In this document: positions 35,501-42,353 of the stretch, piece after piece
Position numbering within the stretch: the first letter of the stretch is position 1
Layout of the letters: every line of letters begins with the position of its first letter
Assembly (NCBI GenBank): GCA_029556545.1
Contig: JAKQEQ010000024.1
Span: 1-44,541 of the forward strand
Reading direction: 5' to 3'
DNA length: 44,541 nucleotides
Origin: Candidatus Hydrogenedentota bacterium
GTDB taxonomy: Bacteria > Hydrogenedentota > Hydrogenedentia > Hydrogenedentales > JAGMZX01
The notes under the pieces: generated by a model
Told to the model about the DNA's origin: nothing
The model's database searches: none
The model's input: only the letters and a program-made list of their open reading frames with translations
Position numbers and translations under genes: made by a program

Positions 35501-36007
35501 ATCCACGTGGTCGGGGTCGTCGAAATACTTGGGCGAGAGCTCGCGCTGATAGAGCAGTTGCCACTTGCCGAAGAAACCCGGGCTCCGATGCGGCGAAGTG
35601 CCTGCCGTCGCCGGGGATTCGGCGAATAGTTCGTCGCGGCCCGTCATGAAGTGATAGCCGTGGGTGACGCGGTCATAGTCGTGGCACGCGCCGCAGGTAT
35701 TGCGCGTGCTGATGGCGCGCGGGATGCCTCGCACGTCCTTCGGATCGACGGGCTGGCCGAATTCGTCCTTCGTGGGGTCGATGATTTCGCCGTTCTCGTC
35801 GAGGAGGTGGAACGGCGGGCAGGCAAGCGGCAGGGTACGGATGAGGTCAGCGTTGAGCGCGCGGCTGTCCTCGACCAAGGGGCGACCGATGTACTTGTCG
35901 AAGTTCTCGATCTCGGATTGCGCGGACTCTTCTGCCGCGCCAGGAACCAGCGTCACGCACCACACCAAAACAGCCAAGGCCGCGCGGGTAAACGAAGTTC
36001 TTACCAT
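32537..36007 (-). CDS. Octaheme cytochrome c fused to a cytochrome b561 / FDH-gamma-like membrane domain
   Basis: The protein is 1,156 residues. A signal peptide (ALAVLVWCVTLVPGAAEES) precedes a periplasmic part with eight CxxCH c-heme sites: Cys105, 179, 231, 303, 335, 368, 397 and 861. A loop of low-complexity Asp-Ser and Glu-Ala (about 637-680) separates heme 8 from the rest. From about residue 895 a membrane domain with about five helices follows. RFRIHERLSHLVSM, WHTYFGYVASVGVLIM and IHDVAGLVMIVLLMAHVYL carry the His residues that bind two b hemes in formate dehydrogenase gamma/NiFe-hydrogenase cytochrome b subunits. Inferred role: electron transfer between quinol and a periplasmic multiheme centre, possibly a reductase. 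No SGAT flavinylation motif is seen. The substrate is unknown. Confidence 0.85.
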   Translation of the reverse strand: MVRTSFTRAALAVLVWCVTLVPGAAEESAQSEIENFDKYIGRPLVEDSRALNADLIRTLPLACPPFHLLDENGEIIDPTKDEFGQPVDPKDVRGIPRAISTRNTCGACHDYDRVTHGYHFMTGRDELFAESPATAGTSPHRSPGFFGKWQLLYQRELSPKYFDDPDHVDMTPFEWIVSCGVCHPGGGPAEYDRAGQRYDRALRLDRELAYMGDGDYHESPWELTGVMEADCFICHLAGYEYSIRAQQIKKLNFKWAATAASGLGYVWGSVADGQTPNVYYKKSLFLADGTVHLPIQRPGDRQCLFCHDISSVQKRGSTWHQHYEYDVHTEQGMTCLKCHPGDLRHNFAKGSSSSQTVRDNLDDSMLSCKECHEQQVLGAPDYKHEWLPYLHLERISCEACHITTRPFIGTGVVDTVAGDWRQLPFETDPSAADTWMFGAMWGSILSDVLDSRFQPFTQEELTQAAEMIVPADAPIRQSAPGLSEEPFRVRDEVARLGGLEAESARAAMLFALDTLLESRASGEHAVGVFRGNAYHLQFGAMREVQSTLQPRRPGATIAASPFAFARAKDGGVIHPEGYQLGVFWAIMDGEFARPLFPREMKAAWNFLHDDEYKHYLYPGHTADGAPSPAVGVAQANPTDVSDVSDSSDPSDSSDAAAPADQAPAEETPPGASEVAETAETAEAPGPSEAELAAAITGKLTAFKPEERRLVKIHDDNNDSFPEANTDEEIAAVAWALKQTAPRLADRDLFYVKGETVYRVEIADWRNPYDGALTEMPPVAEGAPFLRIDRHERVERPGESSWDPPQMVWERREMRIAPAYEVAVQPVDPATHPEIAALAQRLSWTVSHGVEPAKMALGANGCADCHAADAHFFFGSIATDPYTADGTPATRPMYEALGYNKQDLLIGAWRETVLKPLSPYAVLAVLAMIILHFVIFGIKGGSPAGPPNVVRFRIHERLSHLVSMTTVVFLAVTGFCFLLGKSDPLAHWARPWHTYFGYVASVGVLIMVLVWLLSMLPARGDLKWLLKAGGYLGGVKGHLPAGKFNAGQKVLFWMVVAAFGALIVTGVLMGLNRDAHFAGQELLYTIHDVAGLVMIVLLMAHVYLATVVVPHSLRSLFGGKVSDVWAHEHHADWKHPEPGNTGACVREVGDQAAQASQ
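34046..34099 (+). repeat. Six-copy 9-bp tandem repeat inside the cytochrome gene
   Basis: Six 9-mers are present: GTCTGACGA, GTCCGACGG, GTCCGACGA, GTCTGACAC, GTCCGACAC and GTCCGTCGG. On the coding minus strand they encode a run of Ser-Asp-Val/Ser/Pro triplets (VSDVSDSSDPSDSSD). The repeat length and GTCC core match the array at 9983-10018. Confidence 0.75.
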
Positions 36008-36046
36008 GACACGTGCGTCTTTCCTTCCGGGGAGAAGCTGAGGTCA

Positions 36047-36077
36047 GCCGCGGCGCGGAAACGGCCCGCGCCGCGGC
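36047..36077 (-). promoter_or_regulatory. Perfect 12-bp GC hairpin in the cytochrome 5' leader
   Basis: GCCGCGGCGCGG and CCGCGCCGCGGC pair perfectly around a seven-base loop, in the 86-bp gap between the oxidoreductase stop and the cytochrome start. With no U run it may be an attenuating, stabilising or processing structure that sets the ratio of the two products. A terminator role is the alternative. Confidence 0.5.
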
Positions 36078-36093
36078 GGGGGTACTTCCGAGT

Positions 36094-37563
36094 CTAGCTG
36101 ACGACCGACGGGTCAGGCGTCGGGAAGTCGAATGTGTACCACGCGGGGTCGATTTCGACCTCGCGGCGTTCCGCCATCGCGATGTAGCCGGCCAGGCCGA
36201 GAATGGTCGAGCGCAGGCCCACCATGACATTGGACTTGGGCGCGCCGCCGTTGCGGATATAGTAGGCGAAGGCCTGGAACTGGAGCTGGTCGATGGACTT
36301 CGTATTGTCCACCACGATCGGGTCGCCCTGCTGCTGCGCCTTGTTCGAGAGCTGGAGCGTGCCGCCCGAGGTGATGACTGTCGCGTTCTGCTGCGAGGCG
36401 GCCTGCGCGCTCGAACTGCTGGCCCACTTGACCTTCGAGGTCGGCTCACGGAAGAAGTAACCGCCGTCCTCGGTGAGTTCGAAGGAGCCTTCGTCGCCCT
36501 GGATCAGTTCGCTGCAGCCCTTCTTCGCGTTGGCCGTGATGCTGGAGTAGACGACACAGACTTTGTACGGCTCGTTAATGCGCAATTTATCCTGCTGGTC
36601 GTTCCGCGCGTTGATGGCGTAGTAGCCGCGGCTTTCGGGCGTGATCTCGTACTCGTAAATCACGTTGACGTGGTCATCCACCTCGCGTCCGTCGCGCCAG
36701 TAGTCGAGGCCGCCGTAGCCGTACACGCGCTTCGGCATCGCATCGAGGAACCACGACGCGATGTCAAGCTGATGCGTCGCCAGTTCGGTCATCAACCCGC
36801 GGGAACTCTCGTTGTACAACCGCCAATTGAGGTGTTTTTCGAGGTCGCGGATAAATTTCGCCTCTTGCGGCGAGAGCCGCCGGTCGGGAAGGGGGCGGCG
36901 CCAGTCGTTGTTGCGGTGCCACTGGCAATCGATATGATTGACGCGCCCGAGGACACCCTCGTTCCACGCGAGGTTTACGGCGCGATTGTACAGGGGATTG
37001 TAACGGCGCTGATGGCCAACCTGGACGAACTTGCCCGTTTCGTGGCTCTTCTTCACCACGTCGCGCGCCTGATCGATCTCGTAGCACATCGTCTTCTCGG
37101 AGAAGACGTGGCAGCCCGACGATAGCGCGTCCATGATCATCTGATAATGCGTGTGCAACGGGGTCGCGATCACCACCGCGTCCAACTGCTCCTTCGCCAG
37201 CATTTCGCGGTAGTCGAAATAGCGGGCCGGTTGCACGGCGCGGTCCAGGCGCTCCTGCTGCGCCGCGGTCAGGCCCGTGTCGCCCGCCTCGAGGAGGATG
37301 CCCGCGTTCGACAGCCACGCCAGCTTGAATCCGTTCTCCTGGTGGGGCCGGTACACGTCGCACACCGCCACGATATCCACGTCCGGGCAGCCCAACAGGC
37401 CGTCCCGCACGTGGTACGAGCCCTGGCCGCCCGTGCCGATGCATCCCACGCGCACCTTTTCGTTCTGCGCGTAGGAGAACGGCGAATAGCCTGTGGCGAT
37501 GGCCACGCCCGCCGTCGCCCCGGCGGCCTTCATGAAGTTTCTCCGGCTTACTGTGTCGCTCAT
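36094..37563 (-). CDS. Tat-exported Gfo/Idh/MocA-family oxidoreductase
   Basis: The protein is 489 residues. SRRNFMKAAGATAGVAIATG is a twin-arginine signal. VRVGCIGTGGQGSYHVRDG is the NAD(P)-binding Rossmann motif, and VVIATPLHTHYQMIMDAL with SEKTMCYEIDQA matches the E-K-P region (here E-K-T). TELATHQLDIASWFLDAMPK carries the H-x2-D that lines the active site in this family. The C-terminal domain is the alpha/beta sheet typical of MocA proteins. Role: NAD(P)-dependent oxidation of a sugar, inositol or related compound, with the folded enzyme exported to the periplasm. The start at 37563 has GAGGAG upstream and overlaps the apbE stop (ATGA). It precedes the cytochrome gene by 86 bases. Confidence 0.88.
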   Translation of the reverse strand: MSDTVSRRNFMKAAGATAGVAIATGYSPFSYAQNEKVRVGCIGTGGQGSYHVRDGLLGCPDVDIVAVCDVYRPHQENGFKLAWLSNAGILLEAGDTGLTAAQQERLDRAVQPARYFDYREMLAKEQLDAVVIATPLHTHYQMIMDALSSGCHVFSEKTMCYEIDQARDVVKKSHETGKFVQVGHQRRYNPLYNRAVNLAWNEGVLGRVNHIDCQWHRNNDWRRPLPDRRLSPQEAKFIRDLEKHLNWRLYNESSRGLMTELATHQLDIASWFLDAMPKRVYGYGGLDYWRDGREVDDHVNVIYEYEITPESRGYYAINARNDQQDKLRINEPYKVCVVYSSITANAKKGCSELIQGDEGSFELTEDGGYFFREPTSKVKWASSSSAQAASQQNATVITSGGTLQLSNKAQQQGDPIVVDNTKSIDQLQFQAFAYYIRNGGAPKSNVMVGLRSTILGLAGYIAMAERREVEIDPAWYTFDFPTPDPSVVS

Positions 37564-38675
37564 GAATCCTGCTCCTCTTGACTTGGAAAGTTTATTCGCA
37601 CCACCCGGGGCGCGCCGTTTTCCGACAACACCAACAAAGCCCGGTATTCGGGATGGGCCGCGCAATAAGCCCGGGCGCGCGCTTCCCCCATCACGAAGAA
37701 GGCCGTACTTAACGCATCCGTCTCCATGGCGCCCGGTCCCACAACCGTGGCGCTCGAAATCCCGGAGACGGGCCACCCCGTCTTCGGGTCCACAATGTGA
37801 CCATACCACTTCCCGTCCAGTTCCAGGAAGTTCTCGGTGCTGGACGAGGTGGACAAGGATTCATTGCTTACCCGGACTTCTGCGATATGTTCACCTTCCT
37901 TATTATACGGGTTCCGGATGTGAATCGTCCACCCCGCGGCTCCGGGCGGCGCGCCGATGGCCTCGACCGTACTGGTGCCCGAGTGCAAGACGGCGGCCCG
38001 TACGCCTTGCGCGCGCAACACGTTCGCCGCGCGTTCGAGTGCAAGGCCCTTGCCGATCCCGCCGAAATCTAGCCGCATCCCCGGCGTCGCAAAGCGCACG
38101 GTCTGCGCTTGTTCGTCTACGGCGACCTTGTCCAGGCCGACCTTGTCGAGCGCGGTCCGGATTTCCTCGTCCGCGGGCAGGTGGCCGTCTCGCGTGTAGA
38201 ATCCCCAGAGATCGAGCAGCGGACCTACCGTTACGTCGAACGCGCCGTCTGTTGCGCGGTGTACGCGCTTGCAATCGAGCAGCAAATCAATCAATGGGGA
38301 AGACACCGCAACCGGCTCATCCGCCGCGCGCCGGTTCACTTGGGAGGTCTCGCTGTCGTCGCGCCAATTGCTGATCCGCCGTTCGATGGTGTCGATAACC
38401 GCGAAGGCCTCGTCGGCCAGATGGCGCAGTTCCTCGACTTGCATGTTCGGGCGCGGGGCGACGAGGATGCACTCGAACTGCGTACCCATCGCCATATGCT
38501 CGAACGTGGCCAAAGGAAGGTCTGGAATCTCCGTTGTGTCATTCGCTTGGGCAAAGCAGCAGCACAGGATTGCGGCGGAGGCAATAGTCCGCAGACCCGG
38601 GAATCCGAGATGAGGATTTCCAGTAAAACGATTAAATATGGCCGTTTTAGCGGCGTTATGCGGGACTCGCGCCAT
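37560..38675 (-). CDS. apbE: ApbE, FAD:protein FMN transferase
   Basis: The protein is 371 residues. An N-terminal hydrophobic stretch (TIASAAILCCCFAQA, about residues 30-44) suggests export, though the n-region is long. Family motifs appear in order: MGTQFECILVA, DGAFDVTVGPLLDLWGF, MRLDFGGIGKGLALERA (D-x-G-G-x2-K-G), YGHIVDPKTGWPVSG (H-x-V/I-D-P-x-T-G) and TDALSTAFFVMG (T-D-A-x-S-T, metal binding). Role: attach FMN through a phosphoester bond to Thr or Ser of exported redox proteins. No target with the S/T-G-A-T motif is visible here. It leads the MocA-cytochrome unit with a four-base overlap to the next gene. Confidence 0.93.
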   Translation of the reverse strand: MARVPHNAAKTAIFNRFTGNPHLGFPGLRTIASAAILCCCFAQANDTTEIPDLPLATFEHMAMGTQFECILVAPRPNMQVEELRHLADEAFAVIDTIERRISNWRDDSETSQVNRRAADEPVAVSSPLIDLLLDCKRVHRATDGAFDVTVGPLLDLWGFYTRDGHLPADEEIRTALDKVGLDKVAVDEQAQTVRFATPGMRLDFGGIGKGLALERAANVLRAQGVRAAVLHSGTSTVEAIGAPPGAAGWTIHIRNPYNKEGEHIAEVRVSNESLSTSSSTENFLELDGKWYGHIVDPKTGWPVSGISSATVVGPGAMETDALSTAFFVMGEARARAYCAAHPEYRALLVLSENGAPRVVRINFPSQEEQDS

Positions 38676-38703
38676 GGGAAGTGGGTCTCCGCGCCAATGC
38701 TTC

Positions 38704-38733
38704 AGTTTACCATGATGTGGGGGCGACAGTAAA
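38704..38733 (-). promoter_or_regulatory. Possible promoter of the apbE operon
   Basis: On the minus strand TTTACT (38733-38728), an 18-base spacer and TAAACT (38709-38704) lie 29 bases before the ATG at 38675. Each hexamer matches 4 of 6. Confidence 0.35.
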
Positions 38734-38755
38734 ATTGGGCGTGCACAGTCGCGCG

Positions 38756-38785
38756 TTGGCGATGGCTGCCGGGCCGTGGTACCAT
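38756..38785 (+). promoter_or_regulatory. Possible promoter of deoC
   Basis: TTGGCG (38756-38761), 18 bases and TACCAT (38780-38785) end 40 bases before the GTG at 38826. It is divergent from the apbE promoter. Confidence 0.4.
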
Positions 38786-38825
38786 AAGGCTGCCCGGACG
38801 GGGGAAACAGCGTCGAAGGGATACA

Positions 38826-39497
38826 GTGGCCGTGGCGGTGAACCGTACCCAGCTAGCCAGGATGATCGAGCACAGCCAGTTGCGCGCGTACGCGACGCAG
38901 GTGGATATTTCGGAGTTGTGCGACGAGGCGCTGCAGTACGGGTTCCACGCGGTGGCGGTGAACCCGGCGTGGGCGCCGTTCTGCGCGAAGAAGCTGGCGG
39001 GGTCGCGGGTGGGCGTGTGCGTGACGGTTGGGTTCCCGCTCGGGGCGAACACGGCGCAAGTGAAACTCGAGGAGGCGCGCGACGCGGCGCGCAACGGCGC
39101 GACGGAACTCGACATGGTGATCAACATCGGCGCGCTCAAAAGCGGCTACCCCGGCTACGTCGAGCGCGAGATAGCCGCCGTCGTCAAAGCGGTCCGCGGC
39201 ATCCCGGTCAAGGTCATTCTCGAGACCAGTTACCTCACGCGGGACGAGAAGATCGCGGTGTGCGAGATGAGCATCCGTGCCGGGGCCGCCTTCGTGAAGA
39301 CCTCCACCGGCTACGGCCAGGGCGGGGCCACCATCGAGGACGTGACGCTCATGAAGCAGGTGGTGGGCGACCAACTCGGCATCAAGGCGGCGGGCGGCAT
39401 CCGGACTTACGGCGACGCCGTTGCGGTAATCCAGGCGGGTGCGACGCGCATCGGCACCAGCGCCGGCGTGGAAATTTTCGAGGACGCGCCACAGTAA
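38826..39497 (+). CDS. deoC: Deoxyribose-phosphate aldolase DeoC
   Basis: The protein is 223 residues, the family length. It is a TIM barrel of class I aldolases: GVCVTVGFPLGANTAQVKL, ELDMVINIGALKSG and VKVILETSYLT, then FVKTSTGYGQGGATIEDV, whose Lys forms the Schiff base, and KAAGGIRTYGDA. Role: cleave 2-deoxyribose 5-phosphate to glyceraldehyde 3-phosphate and acetaldehyde in nucleoside catabolism, in the cytoplasm. The start codon is GTG (38826; another GTG at 38832 is possible), with GGGA a few bases upstream. It is followed 57 bases later by a MocA-type gene, so it may share a catabolic unit. Confidence 0.94.
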   Translation: MAVAVNRTQLARMIEHSQLRAYATQVDISELCDEALQYGFHAVAVNPAWAPFCAKKLAGSRVGVCVTVGFPLGANTAQVKLEEARDAARNGATELDMVINIGALKSGYPGYVEREIAAVVKAVRGIPVKVILETSYLTRDEKIAVCEMSIRAGAAFVKTSTGYGQGGATIEDVTLMKQVVGDQLGIKAAGGIRTYGDAVAVIQAGATRIGTSAGVEIFEDAPQ

Positions 39498-39554
39498 TCA
39501 ATCGCCATATCAGTGCGTGGCGGCATGACCGCGCGCTTACGGAGGAACACGAAC

Positions 39555-40793
39555 ATGAAGGCTGCACGCAAGGACGCGATGGACCGGCGGGAATTCCTGA
39601 GGACGGCGACGGCAAGCGCGGCGGGGATCACGGTCCTCGCCTCAGGCACGGCCACGTCCTATGCCGCAAACGACAGATTTGAGGTCGGCATTATCGGCTG
39701 TGGGGGGCGCGGTATTTGGATTGGCGACCTGTTCCAGAAACACGCGAACGCGAAGGTCGTGGCGGTGCATGATTACTTCAAGGACCGCGTGGACTTGGCG
39801 GGGAAACAGCTCGATGTCCCCGAAGACCGCCGGTACGTCGGACTGGAGGGTTACAAGGACTTGGTAGCGAGCGATCTCGATGCGGTGGCCGTGGAGAGCC
39901 CGCCGTACTTCCACCCGGAGCAGACAGTGGTCGCGCTCGAAGCGGGCAAACACGTCTATCTTGCGAAGCCGATCGCCGTGGATGTGCCCGGCTGCCTCGC
40001 GATCATGGAGGCCGCGAAGGCGCACGCGGGCAAGCTCAGTGTGCTGGTGGACTTCCAGACGCGGAACAACGAACTCTTCCGCGAGGCCGCCCGACGCATC
40101 CACGAGGGGGCCATCGGCACGCCGGTCTACGCGCAGGCGTATTACCATTGCGACCGGCTCGGCAAGCGGAGCGACCAAGGCGGCGAAATCGGACGGCTGC
40201 GCAACTGGTGCTTCGATATCGCGCTATCGGGCGACATCATCGTCGAGCAGAACATCCACGTGCTCGACGTGGCCAACTGGTTCCTCGGCGCGCATCCGGT
40301 CGAGGCGCGCGGGTGCGGCGCGCGGCGCGGCCGGACGGATATCGGCGATTGCTGGGACCATTTCATCGCGCAGTACCGCTATCCGAACGACGTGCTGCTC
40401 AGCTTCAGTTCGCAGCAGTTCGCGCCGGGCTGCGACGACCTCTGCACGCGCGTCTTCGGCACGGAAGGCGCGGCGGACGCCCATTACGGCGGCAATGTTT
40501 CGATTCAGTCGCGCAAGGACCACTGGCCGGGCGGCGAAACGAACCGTATCTACCAGGAGGGCGCGGTCAATAACATGAAGGATTTCCGCGCGGGCATCGA
40601 GAGCGGCAACCTGATCAACAACGCGGAGGACGGCGGCACGAGCACGCTTACCGCGATCCTCGGGCGCATGGCCGCCTACACTGGCGAAGCCGTTACTTGG
40701 GAACAGATGCTGGCGGCCGGGGAGGCGCTCGACCCGAAACTCGACCTTCCCGAGGATGGTCCTTACACCAAGGCGTGGCTCCGACAGGGTTGA
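39555..40793 (+). CDS. Tat-exported Gfo/Idh/MocA-family oxidoreductase (second)
   Basis: The protein is 412 residues. MDRREFLRTATASAAGITVL carries the twin-arginine signal, followed by FEVGIIGCGGRGIWIGDLF (Rossmann). VYLAKPIAVDVPGCLAIM is the K-P motif, and VEQNIHVLDVANWFLGAHP the H-x2-D active-site region. It differs from the first such protein (36094-37563) in the C-terminal domain, so the two are not recent duplicates. Role: probably NAD(P)-dependent oxidation or reduction of a sugar-like compound in the periplasm; the substrate is not readable. The start at 39555 has GGAGG nine bases upstream; the longer frame to 39513 is not supported. Confidence 0.88.
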   Translation: MKAARKDAMDRREFLRTATASAAGITVLASGTATSYAANDRFEVGIIGCGGRGIWIGDLFQKHANAKVVAVHDYFKDRVDLAGKQLDVPEDRRYVGLEGYKDLVASDLDAVAVESPPYFHPEQTVVALEAGKHVYLAKPIAVDVPGCLAIMEAAKAHAGKLSVLVDFQTRNNELFREAARRIHEGAIGTPVYAQAYYHCDRLGKRSDQGGEIGRLRNWCFDIALSGDIIVEQNIHVLDVANWFLGAHPVEARGCGARRGRTDIGDCWDHFIAQYRYPNDVLLSFSSQQFAPGCDDLCTRVFGTEGAADAHYGGNVSIQSRKDHWPGGETNRIYQEGAVNNMKDFRAGIESGNLINNAEDGGTSTLTAILGRMAAYTGEAVTWEQMLAAGEALDPKLDLPEDGPYTKAWLRQG

Positions 40794-40908
40794 GCAAGGA
40801 GGCGCCGGCGGCGGGCGCGCGCAATGGCCCGGCCAAGACGGGGTCGAAGCGGTGGCGCGGCCAGGGGCGAACATGGTATGAATGGGCTTCATTCGGAATG
40901 AGGCCCTT

Positions 40909-41346
40909 ATGTGCGCGAGTTCGTTGAACGGTTTTGATATTGTCACGCGGCACCTCGTGATGGAGAAGGACCTGAACCCGGAGGGGCATCTCTTCGGCGG
41001 CGCGATGCTGGCTTGGCTGGACGAGGCCACGGGCATCTACGTCATGGAGAAGATCGGCTATCCGGATTTCGTTACCGTGGGGCTCGATAACGTGTATTTC
41101 AAGGCGCCGGGGCACCGGGGCGACATCATTACCATCTACAGCCGCATCGTGAAGACGGGGGCGTCGTCCGTGACCGCCGAGACGAAGGCCGTGAATCACG
41201 AGTTGCACTCGGGTGCGGACCGCGAGATTATCACGTGCCGATTCACGTTTGTCTGCCTGAAGGAGCATCAGGCCTATCCGTATTTCAAGAGCCCGGAGTA
41301 TCGGGTCTGGCAGGAAAAGCAACGGGGCGCCCCGGCGCGCGATTGA
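40909..41346 (+). CDS. Hotdog-fold acyl-CoA thioesterase (YciA-like)
   Basis: The protein is 145 residues. HLVMEKDLNPEGHLFGGAML followed by AWLDEATGIYVMEKIG contains the N-x-x-G-x-L-F-G-G and L-D-E-A motif of acyl-CoA hydrolases; the Asp is the usual catalytic residue. VTVGLDNVYFKAPGHRGDII and TGASSVTAETKAVN follow the hotdog strands. Role: hydrolyse acyl-CoA to free acid and CoA in the cytoplasm. The start at 40909 is preferred for GAGG five bases before it; ATG at 40882 would add nine residues. The gap 40794-40908 upstream shows no clear promoter. Confidence 0.88.
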   Translation: MCASSLNGFDIVTRHLVMEKDLNPEGHLFGGAMLAWLDEATGIYVMEKIGYPDFVTVGLDNVYFKAPGHRGDIITIYSRIVKTGASSVTAETKAVNHELHSGADREIITCRFTFVCLKEHQAYPYFKSPEYRVWQEKQRGAPARD

Positions 41347-41386
41347 TCCCCGCGCCGCGCCCCCAACCGGCAGGAGAATCCATAGC

Positions 41387-42334
41387 ATGACATCGTCAAT
41401 GAATCGCCGCGGTTTTCTGCGGACTAGTCTGGCGGGCGTCGGCGCGACGGCCGCCGTATCGACCGCGCTTGCGGCCGCGCCCGAGAAACGCTACCAGGAA
41501 GGCGTCAGCCCGTGGCCGCTGGCGCTGAACGCAAGCACGATCCGCCCGACGCCGCCGCTCGAAAAGATTCGCATTGCGGCGGAAACCGGCTGGGACGCTC
41601 TCGAACTGTGGATAAACGATCTCGAACAAATCGAGAGCGAAGGCGGCAATCTCAAGGAGGTCGCCAAGCAAATCGAGGACCTCGGGCTGTTCGTGCCGAA
41701 CATCATCGGCTTGTGGGAATGCATGCCGCCGACGGAAGAGGCGTTCGAGCAGTCCCTGGAGAAAACGCGCGAGCGCATGCGCCGTTCCGCGGACGTGGGG
41801 TCGCACTACGTCGCCGCCATTCCTGCGCCGGACCGTGAAGATTTCGACCTCAAGTGGGGCGCGGAGTGTTATCGCCGTCTCCTGGAGATTGGCCGCAACG
41901 ACTACGGCATCACCGTCGCCTTCGAGTTCGTGGGCTTCCTCAAGGGCGTCCACCGGCTGGGCCAGGCCGCGGCCATCGCCATCGACGCGGACCACCCGGA
42001 CGCCTGCATCATCTGCGACACGTTCCACTTGTATCGCGGCGGCACGGGCTTCCAGGGCGTGCGGCATCTCGCGCCGACGGCCATCGCCAACTTCCACTGG
42101 AACGATATGCCCGCCGATGTTCCGCAGTTCGAGGGTAAGGACGAGCACCGCATCTATCCCGGCGAGGGCATCTTGCCGCTGACCCAGGTGTTGAAAGACC
42201 TCAAGGCCATCGGCTACGAGCGCACGCTCTCGCTCGAACTCTTCCGCCGCGAGCACTGGGAACAGGACCCGAAAGTCGTGGCCGAGACCGGTCTGCGCAA
42301 GATGCGCGAGAATATCACCGCGGCCGGGGTGTAG
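41387..42334 (+). CDS. Tat-exported sugar phosphate isomerase/epimerase-like TIM barrel
   Basis: The protein is 315 residues. SMNRRGFLRTSLAGVGATAA is a twin-arginine signal. The rest is a xylose-isomerase-like AP-endonuclease-2 TIM barrel. The metal-binding acids and histidine appear in order: Glu in VAFEFVGFL, Asp and His in CIICDTFHLY, His in IANFHWNDMP, and Glu in TLSLELFRR. Role: isomerise or epimerise a sugar or keto-acid in the periplasm; such proteins often accompany MocA-type oxidoreductases, as here. The ATG at 41387 has GGAGA nine bases upstream. It is 40 bases after the thioesterase gene. Confidence 0.87.
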   Translation: MTSSMNRRGFLRTSLAGVGATAAVSTALAAAPEKRYQEGVSPWPLALNASTIRPTPPLEKIRIAAETGWDALELWINDLEQIESEGGNLKEVAKQIEDLGLFVPNIIGLWECMPPTEEAFEQSLEKTRERMRRSADVGSHYVAAIPAPDREDFDLKWGAECYRRLLEIGRNDYGITVAFEFVGFLKGVHRLGQAAAIAIDADHPDACIICDTFHLYRGGTGFQGVRHLAPTAIANFHWNDMPADVPQFEGKDEHRIYPGEGILPLTQVLKDLKAIGYERTLSLELFRREHWEQDPKVVAETGLRKMRENITAAGV

Positions 42335-42353
42335 GCCGGAAACGAGACGAGCC

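Noticed and set aside
32537-36007. Cytochrome as a flavinylation target of the neighbouring ApbE
   Set aside because: No S/T-G-A-T type FMN attachment motif was found by reading the protein.
36094-40793. The two MocA-type genes as a recent duplication
   Set aside because: They share only family motifs; signal sequences, loops and C-terminal halves differ and lengths are 489 versus 412.
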